64,000 bases of DNA from Mycolicibacter sp. MU0102 (GTDB taxonomy: Bacteria > Actinomycetota > Actinomycetes > Mycobacteriales > Mycobacteriaceae). The first letter of the stretch is position 1. Each line of letters starts with the position of its first letter. The notes under the pieces were generated by a model. The model was not told where the DNA came from. It did no database searches and was given only the letters and a program-made list of their open reading frames with translations. The stretch lies in NCBI RefSeq assembly GCF_963378105.1, contig NZ_OY726398.1:1612001-1676000 (forward strand), read 5' to 3'. The translations under genes and the position numbers were made by a program. Shown here in pieces: positions 1-8,124 of this stretch.

Positions 1-437
1 ACGTGCACCTGCAGCACACCGCCTGGGGCGTCGGCCTGGCGCTGGCGTTCGTCACGTTGCCCTTCGTGGTGCGGTCCGTGCAACCAGTGCTGCTGGAGAT
101 CGACCGGGAGGTCGAGGAAGCGGCCGCGTCGCTGGGTGCCTCCGGGCTGACCATCTTCCGCGCGGTGGTGCTACCGGCACTGACCCCGGCACTACTGACG
201 GGGGCGGGGCTGGCGTTCTCGCGGGCGATCGGCGAGTTCGGCTCGGTGGTGTTGATCGGTGGCGCGGTGCCCGGTAAGACCGAAGTGTCCTCGCAGTGGA
301 TCCGCACGCTGATCGAGAACGACGACCGCACCGGTGCGGCGGCGATCTCGTTGGTGCTGCTCGGGGTTTCGTTCCTGGTGCTGCTCGCGTTGCGGGTGCT
401 GGGATCGCGAGTGAGCAAGCGGCAGGAGAGGTCCTGA
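1..437 (+). CDS. cysT: Sulfate ABC transporter permease CysT (5' end outside window)
   Basis: C-terminal 144 or so residues of an inner-membrane permease that pairs with CysW to import sulfate or thiosulfate. The binding-protein-dependent transport signature (EEAAASLGASGLTIFRAVVLP, the EAA loop that docks on the ATPase) is present, followed by hydrophobic membrane segments and a basic C-terminus. The family is about 280 residues long, so roughly half is missing at the window edge; the first in-frame GTG at position 3 is internal. The stop lies 1 base before cysW, and an AGGAGAG ribosome site sits inside the cysT tail, so cysTWA form one operon. The sulfate-binding protein gene subI is expected just outside the window. 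Confidence 0.93.
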   Translation, partial: VHLQHTAWGVGLALAFVTLPFVVRSVQPVLLEIDREVEEAAASLGASGLTIFRAVVLPALTPALLTGAGLAFSRAIGEFGSVVLIGGAVPGKTEVSSQWIRTLIENDDRTGAAAISLVLLGVSFLVLLALRVLGSRVSKRQERS

Positions 438-438
438 T

Positions 439-1251
439 ATGACGTCGACACGGAAATTCCGCTATCTGTTCCGCTTCCTGGCGGTGGCCTACGTCAGCTT
501 GCTGTTGATCGTCCCGGTGTCGCTGATCCTGTGGCGCAGCTTCGAGCCCGGTTTCGGGCAGTTCGTCGACTACATCTCCACACCGGCTGCCATCTCGGCA
601 CTGCAGCTGTCGCTGCTGGTGGTGGCGATTGTGGTGCCGCTGAATGTCATCTTCGGTATTCCGACGGCATTGGTATTGGCGCGCAATAAGTTCCGCGGCA
701 AGGGCGTGCTGCAGGCGGTCATTGATCTGCCCTTCGCGGTCTCTCCGGTGATCGTCGGTGTGGCGCTGGTCGTGCTGTGGGGATCTGCCGGGTTGTTGGG
801 CTTCGTCGAGAACGACTGGGGCTTCAAGATCATCTTCGGCCTGCCCGGCATCGTGCTGGCCAGCATCTTCGTCACGCTGCCGTTCGTGATCCGGGAAGTC
901 GAACCGGTGCTGCACGAACTGGGCACCGATATGGAGGAAGCGTCGGCCACGCTGGGTTCGAGCTGGTGGCAGACGTTCTGGCGGATCACGTTGCCCTCGA
1001 TCCGTTGGGGGCTGACGTACGGGATCGTGCTGACAGTGGCGCGCACCCTCGGCGAGTACGGCGCGGTGTTGATCGTGTCGTCGAATCTGCCCGGAAAGTC
1101 CCAGACGCTGACGCTGCTGGTGTCTGACCGTTACAACCGCGGCGCCGAATACGGCGCCTACGCCTTGTCCACGCTGCTGATGACAGTGTCGGTGTTGGTC
1201 TTGATCGTTCAGGTGGTGCTCGACGTTCGGGCCGGAAAGGGAAACAAATGA
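439..1251 (+). CDS. cysW: Sulfate ABC transporter permease CysW
   Basis: 270-residue inner-membrane permease, the second half of the sulfate importer channel. An N-terminal membrane helix (residues about 13-33) is followed by further hydrophobic segments and an EAA loop near residues 163-182 (EEASATLGSSWWQTFWRITLP). Length matches M. tuberculosis CysW. The ATG is chosen because AGGAGAGG lies about 8 bases upstream and cysT ends immediately before it. It overlaps cysA by 4 bases (ATGA), so translation of the two is probably coupled. The long antisense reading frame on the minus strand here is a high-GC artefact. Confidence 0.95.
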   Translation: MTSTRKFRYLFRFLAVAYVSLLLIVPVSLILWRSFEPGFGQFVDYISTPAAISALQLSLLVVAIVVPLNVIFGIPTALVLARNKFRGKGVLQAVIDLPFAVSPVIVGVALVVLWGSAGLLGFVENDWGFKIIFGLPGIVLASIFVTLPFVIREVEPVLHELGTDMEEASATLGSSWWQTFWRITLPSIRWGLTYGIVLTVARTLGEYGAVLIVSSNLPGKSQTLTLLVSDRYNRGAEYGAYALSTLLMTVSVLVLIVQVVLDVRAGKGNK

Positions 1252-2279
1252 GCAACGCAATCACGGTGCGCGGGGCGAACAAGCGCTACGGCGACTTCGT
1301 CGCATTGGATAACGTCGACTTCGCGGTCCCGTCCGGTTCGCTCACGGCCCTGCTCGGCCCCAGCGGCTCGGGTAAATCGACGCTGCTGCGGGCCATCGCC
1401 GGCCTGGACCACCCGGACAGCGGAACGGTCACCATCAACGGAGTCGACGTCACCGGTGTGCCGCCGCAGCGGCGCGGGATCGGGTTCGTCTTCCAGCACT
1501 ACGCGGCGTTCAAGCACATGACGGTGCGCGACAACGTGGCGTTCGGGCTCAAGATCCGCAAGCGGCCCAAGGCAGAGATCAAGGACAAGGTAGACAACCT
1601 GCTGGAAGTGGTGGGGCTCAGCGGTTTCCAGACCCGCTATCCCAACCAGCTCTCCGGCGGTCAGCGCCAGCGGATGGCACTGGCACGGGCCCTTGCGGTG
1701 GACCCGCAGGTGTTGCTGCTCGACGAGCCGTTCGGGGCGTTGGACGCCAAGGTTAGGGAAGACCTGCGGGCTTGGCTGCGCCGCCTGCACGACGAGGTGC
1801 ACGTCACCACGGTGCTGGTCACCCACGACCAGGCCGAGGCGCTGGACGTCGCAGACCGGATCGCCGTGCTGAACCAGGGCCGCATCGAGCAGCTCGGCAC
1901 CCCGACCGAGGTCTACGACGCTCCGGCGAACGCGTTCGTCATGTCGTTCTTGGGTGCGGTGTCCTCGCTCAACGGGGCCCTGGTCCGTCCGCACGACATC
2001 CGGGTCGGCCGCACCCCCGACATGGCGGTGTCCGCGGCGACGGTCGACGGCGCCGACGGGGTCGGCGTGCTGCGTGCCACCGTCGACCGGGTGGTGGCGC
2101 TGGGCTTCGAGGTGCGAGTCGAGCTCACCAACGCCGCCACTGGAGTGCCGTTCACTGCCCAGATCACCCGCGGGGACGCCGAAGCGCTCGCGTTGGCCGA
2201 GGGGGACACCGTCTACGTGCGGGCCACCCGGGTGCCGCCGCTGAGTGACGTGGCGGTCGACGCACCGGTGCCCGCGTAA
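1248..2279 (+). CDS. cysA: Sulfate/thiosulfate import ATPase CysA
   Basis: 343-residue cytoplasmic ATPase that powers the CysTW channel. Visible motifs are Walker A GPSGSGKST (about residues 37-45), signature LSGGQRQR (about 135-142) and Walker B VLLLDEPFGALD (about 155-166), followed by the switch histidine in VLVTHDQ. After residue 235 comes the regulatory TOBE-like region typical of CysA (VRPHDIRVGR onwards). M. tuberculosis CysA1 is 351 residues. The start overlaps the cysW stop by 4 bases. The operon ends at a strong hairpin 10 bases downstream. Cysteine- or sulfur-dependent control is expected, but the operon promoter is outside the window. Confidence 0.95.
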   Translation: MSNAITVRGANKRYGDFVALDNVDFAVPSGSLTALLGPSGSGKSTLLRAIAGLDHPDSGTVTINGVDVTGVPPQRRGIGFVFQHYAAFKHMTVRDNVAFGLKIRKRPKAEIKDKVDNLLEVVGLSGFQTRYPNQLSGGQRQRMALARALAVDPQVLLLDEPFGALDAKVREDLRAWLRRLHDEVHVTTVLVTHDQAEALDVADRIAVLNQGRIEQLGTPTEVYDAPANAFVMSFLGAVSSLNGALVRPHDIRVGRTPDMAVSAATVDGADGVGVLRATVDRVVALGFEVRVELTNAATGVPFTAQITRGDAEALALAEGDTVYVRATRVPPLSDVAVDAPVPA

Positions 2280-2289
2280 CAGCGGGAGG

Positions 2290-2319
2290 CCTTCCCCGCG
2301 CCGGACCGCGCGGGGAAGG
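2290..2319. terminator. Bidirectional hairpin between cysA and the diflavin reductase gene
   Basis: A perfect 12-bp inverted repeat (2290-2301 with 2308-2319, stem CCTTCCCCGCGC) encloses a 6-base loop, with TTTAG following on the plus strand. It lies exactly between two convergent stops (cysA ends 2279; the minus-strand gene ends 2321), as expected for a shared terminator. The U-tract is short, as is common in mycobacteria. Confidence 0.75.
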
Positions 2320-2320
2320 T

Positions 2321-3958
2321 TTAGTAGACGTCCCGCAGGTACCGGTGCGTCTTGATGAGCTGGTTGACATACGCGTGCGCCGCGGCGGTGTCCATGTTGC
2401 CGGCGCTGGCCACGATGGCGTGCAATGCGGCGTCGACGTCCTTGGCCATGCGCTCGGCATCACCGCACACGTAGAGCAGCGCACCCTCTTCCAGCCAGCT
2501 GAACAGCTCGGTTGAATGCTCCCACATGCGTTGCTGGACATACCGGTTCGGTGCGTCGGCGGCGCCGTCGCGGGAGAACGCAAGGTCGAGCCGGGACAGC
2601 ACCCCTGACCGCAGGTACTCCTCGAACTCGTCGCGGTAGAGGAAGTCAGAGTCCCGGCGCCGGTTCCCGAAGAACAGCCACGAACGTCCCGTCGCGCCGG
2701 CGGCGCGGCGTTCTTGCAGAAACGCTCGAAACGGCGCCACCCCGGTCCCGGGGCCGATCATGATGACCGGAACGTCGGGCCCGGGCAGTCGGAACGAGTG
2801 GGTGGGCCGTAGGTGTACGTGGACGGAGTCGGCGCGATCGGCCAGGAACGTGGTCGCCACGCCGCCGTAGCGGCGGTTTGCGAGGCCGTAACGCACGGTC
2901 GCGACGGTCAGGTGAACGTGGTCGGGGCTGACCAGCGGACTCGAGGCTATCGAGTAGTCGCGGTACTGCAGCGGACGCAGCGTGTCGATCACCTCGTCCG
3001 CAGTCAGCGATCCCAGTCTGATCAGGTCGAGTACGTCCCTGCCGTAGAGCCACGATCCCTGTGCCGCAACGGTATTCCCGTTAAGGGCGGCTGCGGCATG
3101 CTCATCGCGGGTGCGTGACGCTGTCAGTTCCCGCAGTGCCCGCGACGGCGTCCGGATCTCGAGGCTATGCGTGAGCAGCGCACCGAGGGGCTCGTCGTGG
3201 CCGGGCACCGTATGGTCGGGTCCCAGGCCGAACTCGGCCAAGATGGCGTCGACGAGGGCGAGATCGTTGGTCGGATGTACGGCCAGGGAATCGCCTGCGG
3301 CATAGGCGATGCCGGAGCCGGTGAGATCCAGCTCGTAGTGACGGACCTCCTTGTCGGATCCGGGTTTTGTGAGCAGCCGGTTGACCACCACGCGGGCTTC
3401 GAAAGGGTGGTCCCGGTCGGGGTGGGTCGGCGCGGCCTCGTCGGGAGCGTGTGCCGCTCGGCTAGACACGACCACGCCGGCAGCGGGCGTGGCGTGCTCG
3501 GCTGCCAGGAGCTTGACGACGTCGGTCGTCCAGGCCGCGGCCGGCTTGGCATAGGACCCGTCGATGTCGACGCGTTCGGCCAACCGGGTGGCGCCCAGCT
3601 GCTCCAGACGGTCGTCGAGCAATCGGCCGGCGTTACAGAACAAGTCGTAGCCGGTATCGCCGAGGGCGAGCACGGCGAAACTCAGGTGTTCGAGACGGTC
3701 GGCGGCCTCCGCGCTCAGTGCTTCCCAGAACAGATTGGCGTTGTCGGGAAACTCGCCGTCGCCCCAGGTGGAGGTGACGACGATGAGGTGGGTGGTCGAC
3801 TGCAGCTCGGTGATGTCGACTTGGTTGAGTTCGACGGCTTCCGCGGTGCGACCGGTGGTTTCTTGGAAGGCTTCGGCGAACGACATGGCGGCATCCTCGG
3901 CGTTGCCCATGTCGCTGCCGTAGCCGACGAGCATTGAGAAGTCGGGGTGGGAGTTCAC
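2321..3958 (-). CDS. CysJ-like NADPH diflavin reductase (flavodoxin-FAD-NADP domains)
   Basis: 545 residues. Flavodoxin-like FMN domain at about 8-150 (GYGSDMGNAED, then TSTWGDGEFPDNA), then an FAD-binding ferredoxin-reductase core (RDYSIASSPL, GGVATTFL) and an NADP-binding half (MIGPGTGVAPFRAFLQERR), ending in RYLRDVY, the usual C-terminus of sulfite-reductase alpha subunits. It therefore moves electrons from NADPH via FAD and FMN to a partner. The open frame extends 219 codons further upstream, but that part is antisense-like; GTG at 3958 overlaps the upstream stop by 4 bases (GTGA), so it is translationally coupled to the FhuF-like gene. NirA here is of the ferredoxin-dependent type, and the operon carries an IdeR box, so I infer an iron-linked rather than a sulfite-linked acceptor. 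Annotation pipelines will probably call it sulfite reductase flavoprotein. Confidence 0.85.
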   Translation of the reverse strand: MNSHPDFSMLVGYGSDMGNAEDAAMSFAEAFQETTGRTAEAVELNQVDITELQSTTHLIVVTSTWGDGEFPDNANLFWEALSAEAADRLEHLSFAVLALGDTGYDLFCNAGRLLDDRLEQLGATRLAERVDIDGSYAKPAAAWTTDVVKLLAAEHATPAAGVVVSSRAAHAPDEAAPTHPDRDHPFEARVVVNRLLTKPGSDKEVRHYELDLTGSGIAYAAGDSLAVHPTNDLALVDAILAEFGLGPDHTVPGHDEPLGALLTHSLEIRTPSRALRELTASRTRDEHAAAALNGNTVAAQGSWLYGRDVLDLIRLGSLTADEVIDTLRPLQYRDYSIASSPLVSPDHVHLTVATVRYGLANRRYGGVATTFLADRADSVHVHLRPTHSFRLPGPDVPVIMIGPGTGVAPFRAFLQERRAAGATGRSWLFFGNRRRDSDFLYRDEFEEYLRSGVLSRLDLAFSRDGAADAPNRYVQQRMWEHSTELFSWLEEGALLYVCGDAERMAKDVDAALHAIVASAGNMDTAAAHAYVNQLIKTHRYLRDVY

Positions 3959-4767
3959 AGTTGGGGACCGCCCGAACTCGACACCGTGCTGGTGGGGACC
4001 CGACGGAGAGCCGCCTTCGGCTGGACTGCCGACATGGCGGGCCCGCGCACCGGCAGGCCGAAGCCGACCATCGCGTCCAGGATGGCCTGGCTTCGCCGGA
4101 AGCTGATGGCCTCGTCCTGCTCGGTGCGGCGCGGCAGCTGGGCGGCGGCCACCACCACCGTCGATCCCAGGAGCTGCCACATCGACGAGATCGAGATCGC
4201 TCCTTCGCACACCGAGTGGAGCCAGACGAACAGCGGCGCCAAGGTTCGGTGGCAGCGGTGGGCCGCCCAGGTGGTCAGGGCCGACTCGCTCGGCAGCACC
4301 ACCACCGTGTCGGTGTAACAGCGCTCGTCCTTCTCGTTGGTCCAGGGATCGTCGGGGAGCGCTCGCACGGTCGGGTCGACAACGGCCACCCAGTCGATGT
4401 CGTTGTCCCGGTCGAAGTGCACCCACAGGTTCTCCAACCCGGTGTCCCACGCGCGTCCCTCGAGCAGCACCAGGGGGAGAAGCCGACCCAACACTTCGTG
4501 GATCAGGCGCGCAGCCAGTACGTTTCCTGCCGCGCGTCGATCGGTCAAAGCGGCGGTCTCGTAGAAGCGGATCCGCAGGCGATCGAGGGTGAAGACCGAA
4601 TCCAACGGGAACCATCGGCGCTTGTTGACGTCAGCGAGAACCGCGACACCGTAGGTTCGCGGGCAATGCGGATGGAGCTGGCGAAGCCTGGTACACGATT
4701 CGTGCAGCGCGAACCGCCGACGAATTACCATTCTCGCGATAAGGGGATCCTCGCCCATGGACGTCAC
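3955..4767 (-). CDS. FhuF-like putative siderophore-iron reductase protein without the C-terminal Fe-S cysteines
   Basis: 270 residues, no signal peptide. The middle part (AAGNVLAARLIHEVLGRLLP, then ENLWVHFD) and the following WLHSVCEG...SSMWQLL...AAA...RRSQAIL segment read like the FhuF ferric-siderophore-reductase family. The canonical CC-x10-CxxC [2Fe-2S] motif near the C-terminus is absent; the four or five cysteines are scattered and the tail ends in a Ser-rich stretch. GTG at 4767 is preferred because AAGGAG lies 5 bases upstream; an ATG at 4758 is an alternative. An IdeR box lies 13 bases upstream and the gene overlaps the diflavin reductase by 4 bases. Family assignment is by eye and tentative; no other function is evident. 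Confidence 0.55.
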   Translation of the reverse strand: MTSMGEDPLIARMVIRRRFALHESCTRLRQLHPHCPRTYGVAVLADVNKRRWFPLDSVFTLDRLRIRFYETAALTDRRAAGNVLAARLIHEVLGRLLPLVLLEGRAWDTGLENLWVHFDRDNDIDWVAVVDPTVRALPDDPWTNEKDERCYTDTVVVLPSESALTTWAAHRCHRTLAPLFVWLHSVCEGAISISSMWQLLGSTVVVAAAQLPRRTEQDEAISFRRSQAILDAMVGFGLPVRGPAMSAVQPKAALRRVPTSTVSSSGGPQL

Positions 4768-4780
4768 CCAAGCTCCTTAC

Positions 4781-4799
4781 GTAGGTTAGGCTAACCATA
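4781..4799 (-). promoter_or_regulatory. IdeR box upstream of the FhuF-like/diflavin operon
   Basis: GTAGGTTAGGCTAACCATA matches the 19-bp IdeR consensus TTAGGTTAGGCTAACCTAA at 16 of 19 positions, the best match in the window. A minus-strand TAGTAT (4802-4797) fits a -10 element, so transcription would start inside the box, and iron-loaded IdeR would block it. It lies in the 105-base gap between the che1 stop and the FhuF-like start. Confidence 0.82.
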
Positions 4800-4872
4800 C
4801 TAAGAGCGAAGGGTGGCGATGAGCGCTGTGACGGGTTTCACTGGGGTGCGGTCGTGGGCGGACCGCCGTTCG

Positions 4873-5595
4873 TCAGGCCGCGCTCTGCGCCGTCAGGACG
4901 TCTTCGACGCGGTCCAGCACGGTCGCGGCCACCAGGCGGTGCGCGCCGAGCGGCTCGGCCACCGGGATTCCCGCTTGTGCGGCGTAGGCAGCGACCCGGT
5001 CGGTGATTCGGCCGTGGGCCAAAAACCACGGGGCGATCATCAGCTTGGTGGCACCGCGTGCCCGCAACCGTTCGACGGCTTCGGGCACCGACGGCTGGGG
5101 ACCTTCAGTGGCGAAGGCGACTTCCACTCCGGCCCAACGTGTTCCGCGAGACAGTGGGGCCGCGATCGTGGCGGTCTGCGCGTTGGCCGCCGGACGCGAG
5201 GAGCCCACCGCGACCACCACCACGCCCAGCTCGGGGTCGAATCGCGAGGCACCGGCGCTCGAAAGGCGTTCGCCGAGAACCTGCACCAGGCGGCTGTCCT
5301 CGCCCAGTGTCGGAGCGACCCGCACGGCGACGCCGGACTCCGCGATCATTGCCGGAATGTCGACGCGGGCGTGGTAGGCGCTGGCCAACAGCAGGGGGAC
5401 GACGATGGTGTCGCCGGCGTTGCCACCGGTCTCGGGCAGCACATCGCGCAGGTTCGGGGTGCTGTGTTCGCAGAACGCCACCCGCACGGCGTATTCGGGC
5501 GCCACCCGGCGCAGATGCCCGGCGATCGCATGGGTGTTGGCCGCTGCGCGCGGATCCCGGCTGCCGTGTGCGGTCAGCACCAGCGTGGTGGTCAC
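4873..5595 (-). CDS. che1: Sirohydrochlorin ferrochelatase-like protein Che1
   Basis: 240-residue cytoplasmic CbiX/SirB-type chelatase, expected to insert Fe2+ into sirohydrochlorin to give siroheme for NirA. The N-terminus has the catalytic VLTAHGSRDP (His about 9) and the family VVVPLLLASAYHARVDIP-like segment with a second His; a second CbiX-like half follows (LMIAPWFLAHGRITDRV), so the protein is the double-domain form seen in Rv2393. The frame is open for 29 codons further upstream, but the GTG at 5595 overlaps the cysH stop by 4 bases (GTGA), the pattern used throughout this operon. Position as third gene after nirA and cysH fits its role of providing cofactor. Confidence 0.88.
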   Translation of the reverse strand: MTTTLVLTAHGSRDPRAAANTHAIAGHLRRVAPEYAVRVAFCEHSTPNLRDVLPETGGNAGDTIVVPLLLASAYHARVDIPAMIAESGVAVRVAPTLGEDSRLVQVLGERLSSAGASRFDPELGVVVVAVGSSRPAANAQTATIAAPLSRGTRWAGVEVAFATEGPQPSVPEAVERLRARGATKLMIAPWFLAHGRITDRVAAYAAQAGIPVAEPLGAHRLVAATVLDRVEDVLTAQSAA

Positions 5596-6332
5596 GAGGC
5601 GTGAAGCCCGCATTCGGTCTTGGTCAGGCCGGCCCAGCGTCCGCTGCGCGGATCGGCGCCGGCCGCCGGCTTGATCGTGCACGGCGCGCAGCCGATCGAC
5701 GGGTAACCTTCATCGATCAGCGGGTTGACCAGCACGTTGTTGGCGACGATGTATGCGTCGAACTCCTCGTCGGACCACGCTGCGATCGCGTTGATCTTCA
5801 CCAGTCCGAACTGGTCGTCGTAACTGATCAGCGGTGCGTTGGCACGTGTCGGTGCTTCCACCCGGCGCAGCCCGGTGACCCACGCCGAGTAGTTGCGCAG
5901 CGTGCGGGACAGCGGCTCGACCTTGCGCAGCCGGCAGCACAGTGCCGGATTGGATCCGAACAGGTCCTTGCCGTGGGCCGCATCCTGCTCCGCCACGGTC
6001 TGTTCCGGGGTGACGTTGACCAATTGGATGTCGTACATCGACTCCACCGCGTCGCGGGTGCCGATGGTCTCGGCGAAGTGGTAGCCGGTGTCAAGGAACA
6101 GCACCGGAACTCCGGCGCGGACCTTGGCCGCCAGATCCACCAGCACTGCGTCGGCCATGTTGGAGGCCACCACGTAGTTGCAGGAGGCGGGTCCTGTTGA
6201 AGCGTCGAGCCCATTTACCCCGCCGAAGTTCGCGTCCGTCCACTCCAGCAGCTCGGTGGCGCTGGCGCCGTCGAGCTCGGCCGCGCCCTTGGCGGCCAGC
6301 TCACGCAACTCCGCTTCGCTGTGGACCCTCAT
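5592..6332 (-). CDS. cysH: Adenosine 5'-phosphosulfate (APS) reductase CysH
   Basis: 246 residues. Reduces APS to sulfite using thioredoxin. Two cysteine pairs that ligate a [4Fe-4S] cluster are visible (CCRLRKVEPL and CAPCT), marking the APS- rather than PAPS-specific class, and the C-terminal TKTECGLH holds the catalytic cysteine. The PP-loop region ASCNYVVASNMADAV and the LDTGYHF motif are also present. The start ATG at 6332 overlaps the nirA stop by 4 bases (ATGA) and gives the expected length (M. tuberculosis 254). Product sulfite is passed to NirA; the operon is sulfate assimilation. Confidence 0.94.
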   Translation of the reverse strand: MRVHSEAELRELAAKGAAELDGASATELLEWTDANFGGVNGLDASTGPASCNYVVASNMADAVLVDLAAKVRAGVPVLFLDTGYHFAETIGTRDAVESMYDIQLVNVTPEQTVAEQDAAHGKDLFGSNPALCCRLRKVEPLSRTLRNYSAWVTGLRRVEAPTRANAPLISYDDQFGLVKINAIAAWSDEEFDAYIVANNVLVNPLIDEGYPSIGCAPCTIKPAAGADPRSGRWAGLTKTECGLHAS

Positions 6333-8008
6333 CGCAGATCGTCTTCTTCGGCACGCACCGCCCACTGGGCGAAACGCTCACCGGCGCTGCGCTGTTTGAT
6401 GAAGTTGCGTATGACTCGCTCGATGTAGTCGCCGAGTTCGTCGCTGTAGACCTTGTGCTGGCGCAGCTTGCGACCGAACCCGCTGTCGGCGCCCAGGCTG
6501 CCGCCGAGGTGCACCTGGAAGCCGGGGACCGAATTGCCCTCGCCGTCGTCGATCATCTGGCCCTTGAACCCGATGTCGGCCACCTGGATACGAGCGCACG
6601 AGTTCGGGCAACCGTTGATGTTGACCGTGACCGGCACGTCCAGGACGGCGTTGAGGTCGTCGAGGCGCTGCTCGAGTTCGGGGACCAGGCTCTGAGCCCG
6701 CACCCGGGTCTCGACGAACGACAGCTTGCAGAATTCCAGACCGGTGCAGGCCATCAAATTACGCCGCCACGCCGACGGGTTGGCCGGGAGTCCCAGTTCA
6801 TCGAGTCCAGCGAGCAGGCCCTCGAGCTTCTCGTCGGGCACGTCGAGGATGATCAGCTTCTGGTGCGTGGTGAACCGGGCCCGGTCCGTGCCGACCTGCT
6901 CCATCAGCTCGGCCACCTTGACCAGCGTCTGGCCCTTGACCCGTCCAGAGATCGGCGCCACTCCGACCGCGTTGAGGCCATTGCGGGTCTTCTGCACACC
7001 GACGTGGTCGATGGGGGCGGTGGGCTGCGCGGGCGCCGGGCCATCGATCAGCGGGCGCTTGAGGTATTCCTGCTCGAGAACTTCCCTGAATTTTTCAGGC
7101 CCCCAGTCCTTGACCAGGAACTTCAGCCGAGCCTTGGAACGCAGCCGGCGGTAGCCGTAGTCGCGGTACAAGCTGGTGACGGCTTCCCAAACGTCGGGCA
7201 CCTCGTCCAGCGGCACCCAGGCGCCGAGCCGCTGAGCCAGCATCGGGTTGGTCGACAGCCCGCCACCGACCCACAGGTCCAGGCCGGGGCCGTGCTCGGG
7301 GTGGTTGACCCCGATGAAGGAGATGTCGTTGACCTCGTGGGCGACGTCCTGCAGGCCCGAAACGGCGGTCTTGAACTTGCGCGGCAGGTTGGCGAAGTCC
7401 GGGTTACCGATGTAGCGGCGGACGATCTCGTCGAGGGCGGACGACGGGTCGAGTACCTCGTCGAGGGATTCACCGGCCAGCGGAGAACCCAGCATGGCGC
7501 GGGGGCAGTCGCCGCAGGCCTCGGTGGTCTGCAGGCCGACTTCGGCCAGCCTGTCCCAGATCTCCGGCACCTTCTCGATCTCGATCCAGTGGTACTGCAC
7601 GTTCTGGCGGTCGGAGATGTCGGCGGTGTTGCGAGCGAAGTCGACGGAGATCTGACCCAGCGTCCGCATGGCGGCGGCCGACAGCGCCTTACCGTCGCAG
7701 CGCACCCGCATCATGAAGTACTTGGCCTCCAGCAGGTCGGCGTTCTCGTCGCCGGTGAAGGTGCCGTCGTAGCCCTGCTCACGCTGGGTGTAGAGGCCCA
7801 TCCAGCGGAATCGCCCACGCAGGTCGTCCTTGCTGATGGAGTCGAACCCCTGCTTGGAGTACACGTCGATGATCCGGGCCTGCACGTTCAGCGCCGGGTC
7901 TTCCTGCTTGAACTGCTCGTTGTGGTTGACCGGTTCGGTCTCACCGAGCGCCCACTGGGCCTCGCTGCGCTTGGCCTTGCTCGGGGGAGCAGTCGGAGTG
8001 GCGGTCAT
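6329..8008 (-). CDS. nirA: Ferredoxin-dependent sulfite reductase NirA/SirA
   Basis: 559 residues, reducing sulfite to sulfide with siroheme and a [4Fe-4S] cluster. Cluster cysteines are in MACTGLEFCKL and INGCPNSCARI. The GLYTQREQGYDG tyrosine and TTEACGDCPR cysteine correspond to the Tyr-Cys crosslink next to the siroheme described for the M. tuberculosis enzyme, to which the sequence is nearly collinear. ATG at 8008 is chosen because AGGAG lies 5 bases upstream; the open frame runs 15 codons further. First gene of nirA-cysH-che1, all joined by 4-base overlaps. Upstream lie a cysteine-rich leader ORF and a hairpin that buries this ribosome site, suggesting control by cysteine supply. Confidence 0.96.
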   Translation of the reverse strand: MTATPTAPPSKAKRSEAQWALGETEPVNHNEQFKQEDPALNVQARIIDVYSKQGFDSISKDDLRGRFRWMGLYTQREQGYDGTFTGDENADLLEAKYFMMRVRCDGKALSAAAMRTLGQISVDFARNTADISDRQNVQYHWIEIEKVPEIWDRLAEVGLQTTEACGDCPRAMLGSPLAGESLDEVLDPSSALDEIVRRYIGNPDFANLPRKFKTAVSGLQDVAHEVNDISFIGVNHPEHGPGLDLWVGGGLSTNPMLAQRLGAWVPLDEVPDVWEAVTSLYRDYGYRRLRSKARLKFLVKDWGPEKFREVLEQEYLKRPLIDGPAPAQPTAPIDHVGVQKTRNGLNAVGVAPISGRVKGQTLVKVAELMEQVGTDRARFTTHQKLIILDVPDEKLEGLLAGLDELGLPANPSAWRRNLMACTGLEFCKLSFVETRVRAQSLVPELEQRLDDLNAVLDVPVTVNINGCPNSCARIQVADIGFKGQMIDDGEGNSVPGFQVHLGGSLGADSGFGRKLRQHKVYSDELGDYIERVIRNFIKQRSAGERFAQWAVRAEEDDLR

Positions 8009-8013
8009 CGATT

Positions 8014-8029
8014 CTCCTTCAAAGAGGAG
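8014..8029 (-). promoter_or_regulatory. Hairpin sequestering the nirA Shine-Dalgarno
   Basis: On the nirA mRNA, CTCCT (8029-8025) can pair with AGGAG (8018-8014), which is the nirA ribosome site, around a 6-base loop CTTTGA. The stem is perfect and ends 5 bases before the ATG. Its position fits an attenuator whose default state blocks nirA translation. Confidence 0.55.
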
Positions 8030-8124
8030 CCGGCGGGATTGAGCGCGGTTCACCGGCGTCTGTCTCCGGCGGCGGCGCAGATCCGGCGGCCAGCTGGAAA
8101 ATACAGGTGGGCGGTTCTACGACA

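Noticed and set aside
52..1260. Minus-strand open frame of 402 codons opposite cysT/cysW
   Set aside because: Shadow of the permease genes; no domain.
2321..4615. Single 764-residue flavoprotein starting at 4615
   Set aside because: The first 219 codons are antisense-frame sequence across the FhuF-like gene with no domain; the GTG at 3958 overlaps that gene's stop in the coupled pattern.
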